A stretch of DNA of 64,000 nucleotides from Winogradskya humida (GTDB lineage Bacteria > Actinomycetota > Actinomycetes > Mycobacteriales > Micromonosporaceae). This document shows positions 49,934 to 58,170 of the stretch, in pieces. Within the stretch, counting starts at the first letter, position 1, and each line of letters opens with the position of its first letter. The position numbers and the translations under genes were made by a program. The notes below the pieces were generated by a model. It was given only the letters and a program-made list of their open reading frames with translations, was not told the DNA's origin and searched no databases. Where the stretch lies: contig NZ_BOMN01000092.1 of the NCBI RefSeq assembly GCF_016862215.1, forward strand, positions 81,362 through 145,361, given 5' to 3'.

Positions 49934-49988
49934 GAGTACCTCCGGGGAATGCGGTCCGGGCGGTGGTGGATCCGCCCGGACCGCTGGA

Positions 49989-51635
49989 TTACGCCGCGGT
50001 GCAGGACGTGATGCGGGGCCGGGCGCTGGAGTTGCCGTTGGTCATCGTGGTGAAGCCGAACGTGTTGCCGCTGCCGTTCGGCTTGACCGTCATGGTGGTG
50101 CCGCCGTTGCTCCAGCTGAACGCGCCGCTCCACGTGGTGGAGACCTGCTGAGGTGAGGTGATGGCGACAGTCACGGTCCAGTTGCCGGCGCCGGTGACAG
50201 TGACTGACGTGTTGTACCGATCGGCCCAGACCGTGCCGGGGGTGACTGTCGCCGAGCAGCTACCACCGGGCGGCGGGGTCGTCGGGTCACTGGTCGGCGG
50301 CGACGTGGGACCGCTGGTGGGCGGGGACGTCGGGCCGCTGGTCGGCGGGGACGTCGGGCCTGTGCCGAGGGTGGGGGTGGTCCAGGTGCGCCACTCGGCG
50401 AGGTTGCCGAGGGCCTTGCTGGAGATCCGGATCGCGCCGGGGTCGTCAGCGGTCTTCAGCAGGAACTTCCTGATGTTCTGCTGCAGCGGGGTCGTCCACT
50501 CCGACCGGTTGGCGCAGTGCGACCCGTCGGCGACATCGGACCAGTAGGTGATGTTGCTACCCGCGCCGAGCGCCTTGTAGACCTCGGCACCACCCAGCGC
50601 CGCGACACTGCCGGACTTCGGGCCGAGGTTCGCGATGTGCGGGTTGTCCATGATGAACAGTCCCCGCGGTGCGACCATGGCGACCATCTCGTGCGTGTCC
50701 ACCGGCAGCTTGCCCGGGGCTCCGGTGAACGAGCTGAACGCGTCACCGAACCAGGGCTGCTCGCCGTACGCGCTGCTCAGGCTCTGCGCGCCCTCACCGG
50801 GGATGCCCCGGAAGATCGGCACCCCCGCGGTGCCCGACTCGATCGGCATCGTCAGCGCGATCCGCTGGTCGAACACGCCGGCCACGAACGCGCCCTTGCC
50901 GAACCGGGAGCAGCCCGTCACGCCGGTCGCGTCGGCCTTCAGGACGCTGCCGCCCGACTTCTCGATCACGTCGATGATCCGGCTGACGCCCCAGCCCCAG
51001 GCCTGCAACAGCCCGGTGGTGCTCGTCGCGCCGTAGATGCTGTAGAACGCGCCCTGCTTGTTCGCGCGCCCGGTGCCTTCCTTGCCGACGGAGTACGGGT
51101 CGTAGTTGATGACCGCGGCCCCCGCGGCCCGGATCGTGGCGGTGTCGGCGAATCCGCCGTAGACCACGACCGCCGGGAACGGTCCGGTGCCGCTCGGCAG
51201 GGACACCGACGCCGAGAAGCTGGAGCTCTTGCCGTTGTCGGTCACGTTGACGGTGATGCTGGTGGACGACACCGTGCCCGTGACGGTCGCCGGCGGCGCG
51301 GGCTTCGTACCGTAGACGTACTTCTCCGCCTGCTTCTTGATCTCTTCCCGGCGGCACCGCCAGTCCGCGACCGTCGTGATGCGCGTGCCGTCGATCCGGG
51401 TGAACGGGTCGGGCAGCTTGGCGTTGGTGGGTAGCGAGCCCGCGTCGGGCAGGGCCGGCACCGCGCAGTCGGCGCCCTCGTCCTCGACGGGAGCGGCCGC
51501 GGCGGCGAGCACGGCGGTGGCCGGTGCGGTGGGGGTGCTCGCCAGGACGGCGACCGCCCCGGCGACCATCAGCGCCGATACCACCAGCGCGACGATCGTG
51601 GGTCGGGCCCTGGAACGGCCGGGTTCGATGCTCAT
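49989..51635 (-). CDS. Secreted CE15 glucuronoyl esterase with CBM2
   Basis: 548 residues. N-terminal signal-anchor/signal peptide (TIVALVVSALMVAGAVAVLA), CE15 domain with the diagnostic GCSRFGKGA (Ser243) and the catalytic His in DGSHCANRSEW near 390, a threefold TSPPTSGP linker repeat and a C-terminal CBM2. Cleaves the ester between lignin and glucuronoxylan. First gene of the xylan operon, with a promoter at about 51718-51747. Confidence 0.93.
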   Translation of the reverse strand: MSIEPGRSRARPTIVALVVSALMVAGAVAVLASTPTAPATAVLAAAAAPVEDEGADCAVPALPDAGSLPTNAKLPDPFTRIDGTRITTVADWRCRREEIKKQAEKYVYGTKPAPPATVTGTVSSTSITVNVTDNGKSSSFSASVSLPSGTGPFPAVVVYGGFADTATIRAAGAAVINYDPYSVGKEGTGRANKQGAFYSIYGATSTTGLLQAWGWGVSRIIDVIEKSGGSVLKADATGVTGCSRFGKGAFVAGVFDQRIALTMPIESGTAGVPIFRGIPGEGAQSLSSAYGEQPWFGDAFSSFTGAPGKLPVDTHEMVAMVAPRGLFIMDNPHIANLGPKSGSVAALGGAEVYKALGAGSNITYWSDVADGSHCANRSEWTTPLQQNIRKFLLKTADDPGAIRISSKALGNLAEWRTWTTPTLGTGPTSPPTSGPTSPPTSGPTSPPTSDPTTPPPGGSCSATVTPGTVWADRYNTSVTVTGAGNWTVTVAITSPQQVSTTWSGAFSWSNGGTTMTVKPNGSGNTFGFTTMTNGNSSARPRITSCTAA

Positions 51636-51717
51636 AAGGGCCTTCCCTTCATGGACTCACGCCTGAGGGACTGAAACTTCCGGAGCGCTATCGATGTCTT
51701 CCGGAGGTGTTAAGCGC

Positions 51718-51747
51718 ACGTTACGACGCTGTATCGATCGGGGTCAA
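51718..51747 (-). promoter_or_regulatory. Promoter of the xylan operon
   Basis: Minus strand: TTGACC (51747-51742), 18-base spacer, TAACGT (51723-51718), about 80 bases before ATG 51635. The imperfect dyad GTAACGTGCGCTTAAC overlaps the -10 and resembles the pectate-lyase operator. A perfect palindrome ATTACCGGTAAT lies further upstream at 51768-51779. Confidence 0.6.
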
Positions 51748-51835
51748 TAGATTTGGCGGCGCGGAGATTACCGGTAATTTCGGCATGTCCGGGCCCCCTT
51801 CCGGCGGAACCGGGGCCGCTCGTAAGCTGCGGGAC

Positions 51836-52804
51836 ATGCGTCGAGCAGTGGTGATCGGAGCGACCGGGCACGTCGGCACCTATCTGGTCCCGCGCCTGGT
51901 CAGGGCCGGGTACGAGGTCGTCGCGGTGAGCCGGGGTGAGCGCGCGCCCTACCACGACGCACCCGAGTGGCGCTCGGTCGAACGGGTCGCCGCCGACCGG
52001 GAGGCCGAGGACGCTGCCGGTACGTTCGGCGCGCGGATCGCCGCGCTGCAGCCCGACGCCGTGATCGACCTGATCTGCTTCACCCCCGGCTCCGCCCGGC
52101 AGCTGGTCGACGCCCTGCGCCCCACCCGCCCGCTGCTGCTGCACTGCGGCACGATCTGGGTGCACGGGCATACGGCCAGGGTGCCGGTCACCGAGGACGA
52201 GCCACGCACCGCGTACGGCGAATATGGCACCGGTAAGGCCGCGATCGAGGAGCTGCTGCATCGCGAGACCCTCGCCGGTGGTGTCCCGACGGTGGTCCTG
52301 CACCCCGGGCACATCAGCGGCCCGGGGTGGCCGGTCATCACCCCCGCGGGCAACCTCGACCCGGACGTGTGGCGGCGCTTGGCCACCGGCGAGCCGGTCG
52401 CTCTGCCCGCCTTCGGGCTCGGGGTGCTCCACCACGTGCACGCCGACGACGTGGCACAGGCCTTCGAGCGGGCACTGACGCGGCCGGCCGCGATCGGGCA
52501 GAGCTTCCATGTGGTGGCCGAGCAGGCGATGACCTGCCGGGGTCTCGCTGCGGGGGTGGCCGCGTGGTTCGGTCGCGAGCCGGTGCTCGACCTGGTGGAC
52601 TGGCCGGAGTTCGAGGAGCGGGCCGGGGCCGAGCACGCCGGTGCCACCCGGGAGCACGTCGAGCGCAGCATCGCGGCGAGCATCGACCGGGCTCGCGCGG
52701 TTCTCGGCTACGCGCCGCGTTACTCCTCGCTGGATGCCCTGCGCGAGTCCGTACGGTGGCTCGCCGGGCATGACCAGCTGGATCTGGACGGCACCGGGCT
52801 CTGA
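51836..52804 (+). CDS. NAD-dependent epimerase/dehydratase-like protein
   Basis: 322 residues. VVIGATGHVGTYLVPRLV at the start is the NAD loop; DLICFTPGSARQLVDAL, TVVLHPGHISGPGW, LHHVHADDVAQAFERAL and YSSLDALRESVRWL follow the extended-SDR layout. The catalytic YxxxK appears as YGTGK near 125. Start ATG 51836 with a weak ribosome site. Divergent from the xylan operon. Confidence 0.87.
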   Translation: MRRAVVIGATGHVGTYLVPRLVRAGYEVVAVSRGERAPYHDAPEWRSVERVAADREAEDAAGTFGARIAALQPDAVIDLICFTPGSARQLVDALRPTRPLLLHCGTIWVHGHTARVPVTEDEPRTAYGEYGTGKAAIEELLHRETLAGGVPTVVLHPGHISGPGWPVITPAGNLDPDVWRRLATGEPVALPAFGLGVLHHVHADDVAQAFERALTRPAAIGQSFHVVAEQAMTCRGLAAGVAAWFGREPVLDLVDWPEFEERAGAEHAGATREHVERSIAASIDRARAVLGYAPRYSSLDALRESVRWLAGHDQLDLDGTGL

Positions 52805-52807
52805 CGC

Positions 52808-52950
52808 GGTCAGCCGGCCGCGCAGGAGGTGATCCGCGGCCGGGCGGTGCAGCTTCCGCCGGGCGGCGGCGTCGTGCCACCCCCGCCCCAGCCTGCGGTG
52901 CTGTCCAGCCAGGTGGCTCGCTGCGCCATCCACGTACGCATCGTCTGGAC
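52808..52950 (-). pseudogene. Remnant of a secreted enzyme ending in a gutted CBM2
   Basis: Minus-strand frame reads MAQRATWLDSTAGWGG, then the linker GGTTPPPGGSC, then directly TARPRITSCAAG and stop. The linker and the first and last residues of a CBM2 are present but its roughly 85-residue middle is gone, and the catalytic domain is cut off at about 52950. The residues match the intact CBM2s next door (PPPGGSC, ARPRITSC). Clearly a deletion product. Confidence 0.75.
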
Positions 52951-54122
52951 CCCGCTACGACCTCATCGGCTTCGACCCCCGCGGCGTCGGTTACAGCACG
53001 AACATCAACTGCCCCGAGCCCGGTGACAACCCCGGCCCCCTGCCCGACGGCCCCCTGGCCAGGGACACAGCACGCCGGCTGTACGACGCCCAGGTGCGGG
53101 ACAACGCCGCCTGCGGCCGGTCCGACCCCGCATTCCTCGCGCAGCTCACCACGCTCAACGTCGCCCGTGACCTAGACCGGATCCGGACCGGGCTCCACGA
53201 GCGGAAACTGAACTTCCTCGGCATCTCCTGGGGCACCTGGCTCGGCGTCGTCTACCGCAGCACGTTCCCCACGAGCGTCGGCCGGATGTTCCTCGACAGC
53301 GTGGCGATCCCCCGCTTCAGCATCCCCGCGTTCGAAAAGGGCCGCGACGCGGCGGCAGTCGCCCTGCGCACCGGCTACGACACGAACCCACGCCGTTTCA
53401 CCGACATCGACGACACGTTCGACGGCGACTTCATCGCGCTCGCCGCCAGCCAGGACGCCCCGGCCTGGCCCCTGGCGAGCCAGGTCCTGAAGGAGTTGCG
53501 CGACGCCACCGGCCCCACCGCGCCACCCACCGTCAAAGAGGTCGTCAGCGAACCGGAACCCCCGTCCGAGCCGCCCGCCGACCTGCCCGAACAGGGCAAC
53601 CGGACGATGAACCGCGCCGCCTTCTGCAACGAGGACCCCGCCCGCCTCGGCTTCGACGCCGCCTGGGCCGCCTACCGGCAACGCCTCGCCGACAACCCCA
53701 TGACCAGCCCCAACCGCGGTTTCTCAGCCGGATGTGCCGGGTGGCCGCTGCCGGTCCAGCAGGTCCGGTTGCGCCCCGGCGGTGGCTCACTCGTGCTGTC
53801 CGGTCACCGTTTCGAGACCCCGTCACCGTACGAGTGGACGTGGCAGACAAAGGCCATCGTCGGCGGCACGGTCTACACGGTGAACGACGACGTCCATGGC
53901 TCGGTCCTCCGCGTCCCCGAGTGCGCCGCCGACCTGCTCACCTACTTCACCACCGGCGAAATCGACCACGGCTGCGCCGGCGTTCCGGTCCCCACCGGCC
54001 CGGACCTGCCATCAGCCGAAGCCCTGAGCCGCACCGACCGGGCACAACGCATTGACCAACGTGAAAGTCTTGCCATATCGTCGGGCTGGACCGTGGCTGA
54101 CACCGTTGTCAGGGGAACCTAG
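52941..54122 (+). pseudogene. 5'-truncated secreted tripeptidyl aminopeptidase (S33, TAP-like)
   Basis: The frame opens without signal peptide or start at about 52941 (SSGPRYDLIGFDPRGVGYSTN) and runs to 54122. It shows the S33 nucleophile elbow FLGISWGTWLG, CxxN-type Cys positions (NAACGRSD, AFCNED, SAGCAGWP) and the TAP C-terminal domain (SLVLSGHRFETPSPYEW, GEIDHGCAG), though the expected catalytic Asp context is altered (LSGHRFETPSPYE). GTG 53094 could give a 342-residue product missing the oxyanion side. The lost N-terminus coincides with the CBM2-remnant junction. Confidence 0.75.
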
Positions 54123-54168
54123 CGGCCGGTTGTCCGGTGAGAGTCGACGCGTTCGCGAGGAGACCGCG

Positions 54169-56598
54169 ATGAAACCGTCACGCCTTTTTCTTTCTGGCCT
54201 TGGTGCGGTGCTTGCGCTCGGCGGCGCGGTGCCCGGACCCGCGGCGGCGGCGAGCGCTGCTGCCGCGGTGGGTCCGGGGAGCCAGCCGTACGCCTCGTAT
54301 TGGCATCCGAACTCGATTGTGAACTGGGATCCGGCTACCGATGCTGATGCGCGGTTCAACGTGTCGAGGGTGCCGCTCGCTGCGCGTACCCAGGATCCCG
54401 AGCTCAAGGCCAATGCGAACGCGCACGCCGGGGAGGGCAGGATCGCGTCGCTGGTGTCGTTCGGGCCGACGTCCGGCAATCCGTCGCAGGGCGCGCTGGA
54501 CACGAACTATTACGCGTTCCCGTATTGGCAGTACATCGACACGCTGGTCTTCTGGGGCGGGTCGGCGAGTGAGGGGCTGATTCTCGCTCCGAATGCCACG
54601 GTCATCGATGCGGCGCATCGTAACGGGGTGAAGGTTTACGGGACCGTGTTCTTCCCGCCGGCGGCGTACGGTGGGCAGCTGCAGTGGGTCCGGGATTTTG
54701 TGCAGAAGTCCGGGAGCGGTTATCCGGTGGCTGACAAGCTGGTGGAGGTCGCGCAGCACTACGGCTTCGAGGGCTGGTTCATCAACCAGGAGACCGGCGG
54801 CGGCGACGCGGCGCTGGCGACCGAGGTGCGCAACACCCTGACCTATGCGAAGTCGCGCGGCCCGGTCGATTTCATGTGGTACGACGCGATGACCGAGAGC
54901 GGCGCGGTGTCCTGGCAGGACGGGCTGAACACCACGAACGACGCGTTCCTTCAGGACGGCGCCACGCGCGTCTCCGACTCGATGTTCCTCGACTTCGGCT
55001 GGAGTGCGGCCAAGCAGACGACCTCGCGCACCACGGCCCGCGGGCTCGGGCGCAGCGAGTACGACCTGTACGCGGGCATCGACACCGAGGCCAACGGGTA
55101 CAACTCGTCCGTACCGTGGAGTTCGGTGTTCCCGGACGGACAGCCGCACGTGACCGGGCTCGGGCTCTACCGTCCCGAGTGGACCTGGAAGTCGTCGACG
55201 TCGCGGGCCGACTTCTACAGCCGCGACGCGCGTTACTGGGTGGGTGCCAACAACGATCCGTCGAACACCGCCACGACGTCGGCGTGGAAGGGGCTGGCCA
55301 CCTATGTCGCCGAGTCCACCGCGGTGACGGCCAAGCCGTTCGTGACCAGTTTCAACGCCGGTCAGGGTGACTTCTACGCGGTCGGCGGGGAGCGGCTGGG
55401 GACGAGCGGCTGGAACAACCTGTCGCTGCAGGACGTGCCGCCGACGTACCGCTGGGTGGTGCAGTCCGCGGGGACGAAGCTGACGCCGGGCATCGACTTC
55501 TCGGACGCATACGAGGGTGGCAGTTCCCTGCAGCTGTCCGGCAAGCTCGACGCGGCCAACACCGTGCGGCTCTATCAGACCCGGCTCCCGGTGGCCGCCG
55601 GCACCAAGCTGTCGATAGTCGTCAAGAACCCGGCGGCGGGTGCGACGAACCTGGCGGCGGCGGTGTCGTTCACCGACGACCCGGCCTCGTTCACCACGCT
55701 CGACCTCGGCGCCACCACGGGCACGGGATGGGAGACCAGGACCTTGGATCTCTCACCGTACGCGGGCCGCACGATCGCCCAGCTCGGACTGCGCGCGGCT
55801 GCCTCCGAGCCGGTCGACGCGTACTCGATCCACGTCGGCAGGATCGCCGTGTACGACGGCGCGGTGGACGCCGTCAACCCGCCGTCCGGGGTGTCCGTGC
55901 TCGGCGTGACGGATGTGTCGTCGACCCGCAAAACGCTACGGCTCACCTGGAACGCCGCGAGCGGACCGGTGCATCACTACGACGTGTTCCACCGCGACGC
56001 CGACGGCACCCGGACCTATCTCGGCGGCACCACGAACAACGCCTACTTCGTTCCGCGCCTCGACCGCACCGGCACCGAGGCTGCCAGCACCATCGAGGTG
56101 GAGGCGGTGGGTGCCGAGGGCGGCCGGTCCGCAGCCGTCAGCACCGAGGTGGAGTGGAGCGGCGCACCGGTCGCGGCGAACCTGGCCCTCAACCAGCCGG
56201 CCACCGCGGACTCCCAGTGCGCCACGGCGGAGAGCGCGGCCAAGGCGGTGAACGGCAGCGTCAGCGGCGGCAACTCCGACAAGTGGTGTTCCCTGGGTAC
56301 GCAGAAGTGGCTCGAGGTCGACCTCGGCGCGAACCACTCGCTGAGCAGTCTCGTGGTCAAGCACGCCGGCGCCGGAGGCGAGTCCGCCACCTTCAACACC
56401 AAGGCGTTCACCATCGCCGTCCGCTCGGCGACCACGGACCCGTGGCAGACCGTCGTGTCGGTCACTGCCAACACCGACAGCACGTCGACCCACCCGGTCA
56501 CCACGACAGCCCGCTACGTCCGGCTGACCGTCACCACGCCCACGCAGACCACCGACCCCGCGGCCCGGATCTACGAGTTCGAGGCCTGGGGCGTGTAG
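54169..56598 (+). CDS. Secreted GH85 endo-beta-N-acetylglucosaminidase with C-terminal CBM32
   Basis: 809 residues. Signal peptide ending at about 29 (PGPAAAASA), GH85 barrel with YWQYIDTLVFWGG, KVYGTVFFPP, GFEGWFINQETGGG (catalytic Asn-x-Glu, about 203-206) and VDFMWYDAMTESGAVSWQ, a beta-sandwich domain (about 425-590), an Fn3-like stretch (about 600-700) and an F5/8-type CBM32 (about 700-809: NLALNQPATADSQCATAESAAKAVNGS). Cleaves the chitobiose core of N-glycans on glycoproteins. AGGAGA upstream of ATG 54169. Confidence 0.94.
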   Translation: MKPSRLFLSGLGAVLALGGAVPGPAAAASAAAAVGPGSQPYASYWHPNSIVNWDPATDADARFNVSRVPLAARTQDPELKANANAHAGEGRIASLVSFGPTSGNPSQGALDTNYYAFPYWQYIDTLVFWGGSASEGLILAPNATVIDAAHRNGVKVYGTVFFPPAAYGGQLQWVRDFVQKSGSGYPVADKLVEVAQHYGFEGWFINQETGGGDAALATEVRNTLTYAKSRGPVDFMWYDAMTESGAVSWQDGLNTTNDAFLQDGATRVSDSMFLDFGWSAAKQTTSRTTARGLGRSEYDLYAGIDTEANGYNSSVPWSSVFPDGQPHVTGLGLYRPEWTWKSSTSRADFYSRDARYWVGANNDPSNTATTSAWKGLATYVAESTAVTAKPFVTSFNAGQGDFYAVGGERLGTSGWNNLSLQDVPPTYRWVVQSAGTKLTPGIDFSDAYEGGSSLQLSGKLDAANTVRLYQTRLPVAAGTKLSIVVKNPAAGATNLAAAVSFTDDPASFTTLDLGATTGTGWETRTLDLSPYAGRTIAQLGLRAAASEPVDAYSIHVGRIAVYDGAVDAVNPPSGVSVLGVTDVSSTRKTLRLTWNAASGPVHHYDVFHRDADGTRTYLGGTTNNAYFVPRLDRTGTEAASTIEVEAVGAEGGRSAAVSTEVEWSGAPVAANLALNQPATADSQCATAESAAKAVNGSVSGGNSDKWCSLGTQKWLEVDLGANHSLSSLVVKHAGAGGESATFNTKAFTIAVRSATTDPWQTVVSVTANTDSTSTHPVTTTARYVRLTVTTPTQTTDPAARIYEFEAWGV

Positions 56599-56634
56599 CA
56601 CCAGCCCCGGCACGCATCTTCGCCGGACAGAAAC

Positions 56635-56667
56635 CCGCCGCGGTCACCGGACAGGTGACCGCGGCGG
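56635..56667 (+). terminator. Terminator of the GH85 gene
   Basis: Perfect 14-bp stem CCGCCGCGGTCACC / GGTGACCGCGGCGG with a 5-base loop, 36 bases after the stop. It marks the boundary between the hydrolase region and the polyketide cluster. Confidence 0.85.
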
Positions 56668-56844
56668 TGCTGTTCCCGCCCTTCTGGCACAAACCGTCCT
56701 GGACGCTTCTGACCACCTGCTCTCCCTTCCCGGCACTCTCCATCAGCAGCAGACTATTGATCAACGGAACGGCGACTCAGGAAGCGGAAATCCGCGACCG
56801 GATACGCACCGACCGATCAATGCCATTTCCTGCTGGAGGGTTCC

Positions 56845-57021
56845 ATGTCTGCTACCGCCCGGATCTCCGGAGTTCTCGCCGGCCTGCTTCTGCTCGCCGC
56901 GTTTCTCGCAGTAGGCATCGCCTCCGGTTCCAGCAATTCCCACCGCGCCGTCACGCATTACCAGGCGGGCCTGATCTGGGACACCACGCCGACGGTTCCG
57001 GCCGACGGCGCGGCTGCCTGA
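56845..57021 (+). CDS. Small single-helix membrane protein at the start of the PKS cluster
   Basis: 58 residues, ATG 56845 with GGAGGG at 56835-56840. MSATARISGVLAGLLLLAAF and LAVGIASGSS form one hydrophobic helix or signal anchor, then a short polar tail (HRAVTHYQAGLIWDTT). Stops 7 bases before the acyltransferase gene, so probably in the same operon. No family recognised. Confidence 0.7.
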   Translation: MSATARISGVLAGLLLLAAFLAVGIASGSSNSHRAVTHYQAGLIWDTTPTVPADGAAA

Positions 57022-57028
57022 TCCGCCG

Positions 57029-57931
57029 ATGCTCGCGCTCGCCTTTGCCGGCCAGGGTTTTCAGGAAAAGGGAATGGGCGCCGATGTGTTCGGGCACTAT
57101 CCCGGCCTGGTCCAGCTCGCCTCGGACATCCTCGGCTACGACCTCGCCGAGTTGTGCCGCGACGACCCCGACGATCTGCTGACCCGGACCGAATACACCC
57201 AGCCCGCGATGTTCGTGGTCAACGCGTTGCGCCAGTTCGAGCGGATCAGGAGGGAGGATCCGCCGGCCGCCTTCTATCTGGGGCACAGCCTCGGGGAGTA
57301 CAACGCGCTGCTGGCCGCCGGCGTCCTCGACTTCGAGACCGGTCTGCGGCTGGTGCGCAAACGCGGGGAGCTCATGGCGGCCGCGTCGGGCGGCGGGATG
57401 ACCGCCGTGCTCGGCGTCACCGTGCCGGAGCTGCTCGAGATGCTGCACGCGGACGGCGTCGACGGTGTCGACCTCGCCGGGTTCAACACCGACACGCAGA
57501 CGGTCATCTCCGGCACGCTGCCGGTCCTGGAGGCCGCCCACCGCAGCCTCGAACAGCGGCGGATCCGGTTCAGCGCGTTGCGGGTCAGCGGCCCGTTCCA
57601 CTCCCGGTACATGGAACCCGCGCGGGCGGAGTTCGCCCGCTACCTGTCCGGCTTCCGGTTCGCCGAGCCACAGCAGCCCGTGATCGCCAACGTCACCGGG
57701 CTGCCCTACGAGTCCGGCACCGTCGCCGAGCTGCTCGCCGAGCAGCTCGTACGGCCGGTGCGGTGGACCGACAGCATCCGTCATCTGCTGGCACTCGACC
57801 CGCAGGTGGAGTTCAGCGAGATAGGCGGCGAATCACTCGTGCGCATGGCGCGCACCATCAGAAAACGGAGCGGCACCGATGCAGAGCAAAGCCATCATCC
57901 AGAAGTATCTCGAGGACACGTTCCTGTTTGA
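57029..57931 (+). CDS. Discrete acyltransferase of a trans-AT polyketide synthase
   Basis: 300 residues, a single FabD-like AT domain. AFAGQGFQEKGMGADVF (start), nucleophile GHSLGEY (Ser87), RGELMAAA, and GPFHSRYM with the catalytic His191. Loads malonyl units onto the AT-less PKS and possibly onto the discrete ACP. The start ATG 57029 has a poor ribosome site and is probably coupled to the small gene before it. Its 3' end overlaps the ACP gene by 53 bases. Confidence 0.9.
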   Translation: MLALAFAGQGFQEKGMGADVFGHYPGLVQLASDILGYDLAELCRDDPDDLLTRTEYTQPAMFVVNALRQFERIRREDPPAAFYLGHSLGEYNALLAAGVLDFETGLRLVRKRGELMAAASGGGMTAVLGVTVPELLEMLHADGVDGVDLAGFNTDTQTVISGTLPVLEAAHRSLEQRRIRFSALRVSGPFHSRYMEPARAEFARYLSGFRFAEPQQPVIANVTGLPYESGTVAELLAEQLVRPVRWTDSIRHLLALDPQVEFSEIGGESLVRMARTIRKRSGTDAEQSHHPEVSRGHVPV

Positions 57932-58133
57932 TTTCGACGACACCATCACGGCCGACACGGACCTGTTCAAGGCCGGCGTCATCGACTCGTTCGGATACGT
58001 CCGGATGATGAAATTCCTGGAACAGCAGTTCGGTGTGGAGATCTCCGCCGAAGACATTCTCACGAACATCCTGGTGTCTCTCACCTCCATCGACGAATTC
58101 GTCGCCACCAAGATCGCGGCTGTGTCCGCCTGA
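57879..58133 (+). CDS. Discrete acyl carrier protein
   Basis: 84 residues. DLFKAGVIDSFGYVRMMKFLEQQFGVEISAEDIL holds the phosphopantetheine Ser (Ser37) in the D-S-x-G context. ATG 57879 lies inside the acyltransferase gene, so the two are coupled. In glutarimide-type clusters a discrete ACP carries the malonyl starter for the amidotransferase. Confidence 0.93.
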   Translation: MQSKAIIQKYLEDTFLFDFDDTITADTDLFKAGVIDSFGYVRMMKFLEQQFGVEISAEDILTNILVSLTSIDEFVATKIAAVSA

Positions 58134-58170
58134 CATCGCGGCTGTGTCCGCCTGACGAGGAGCAAAACAA

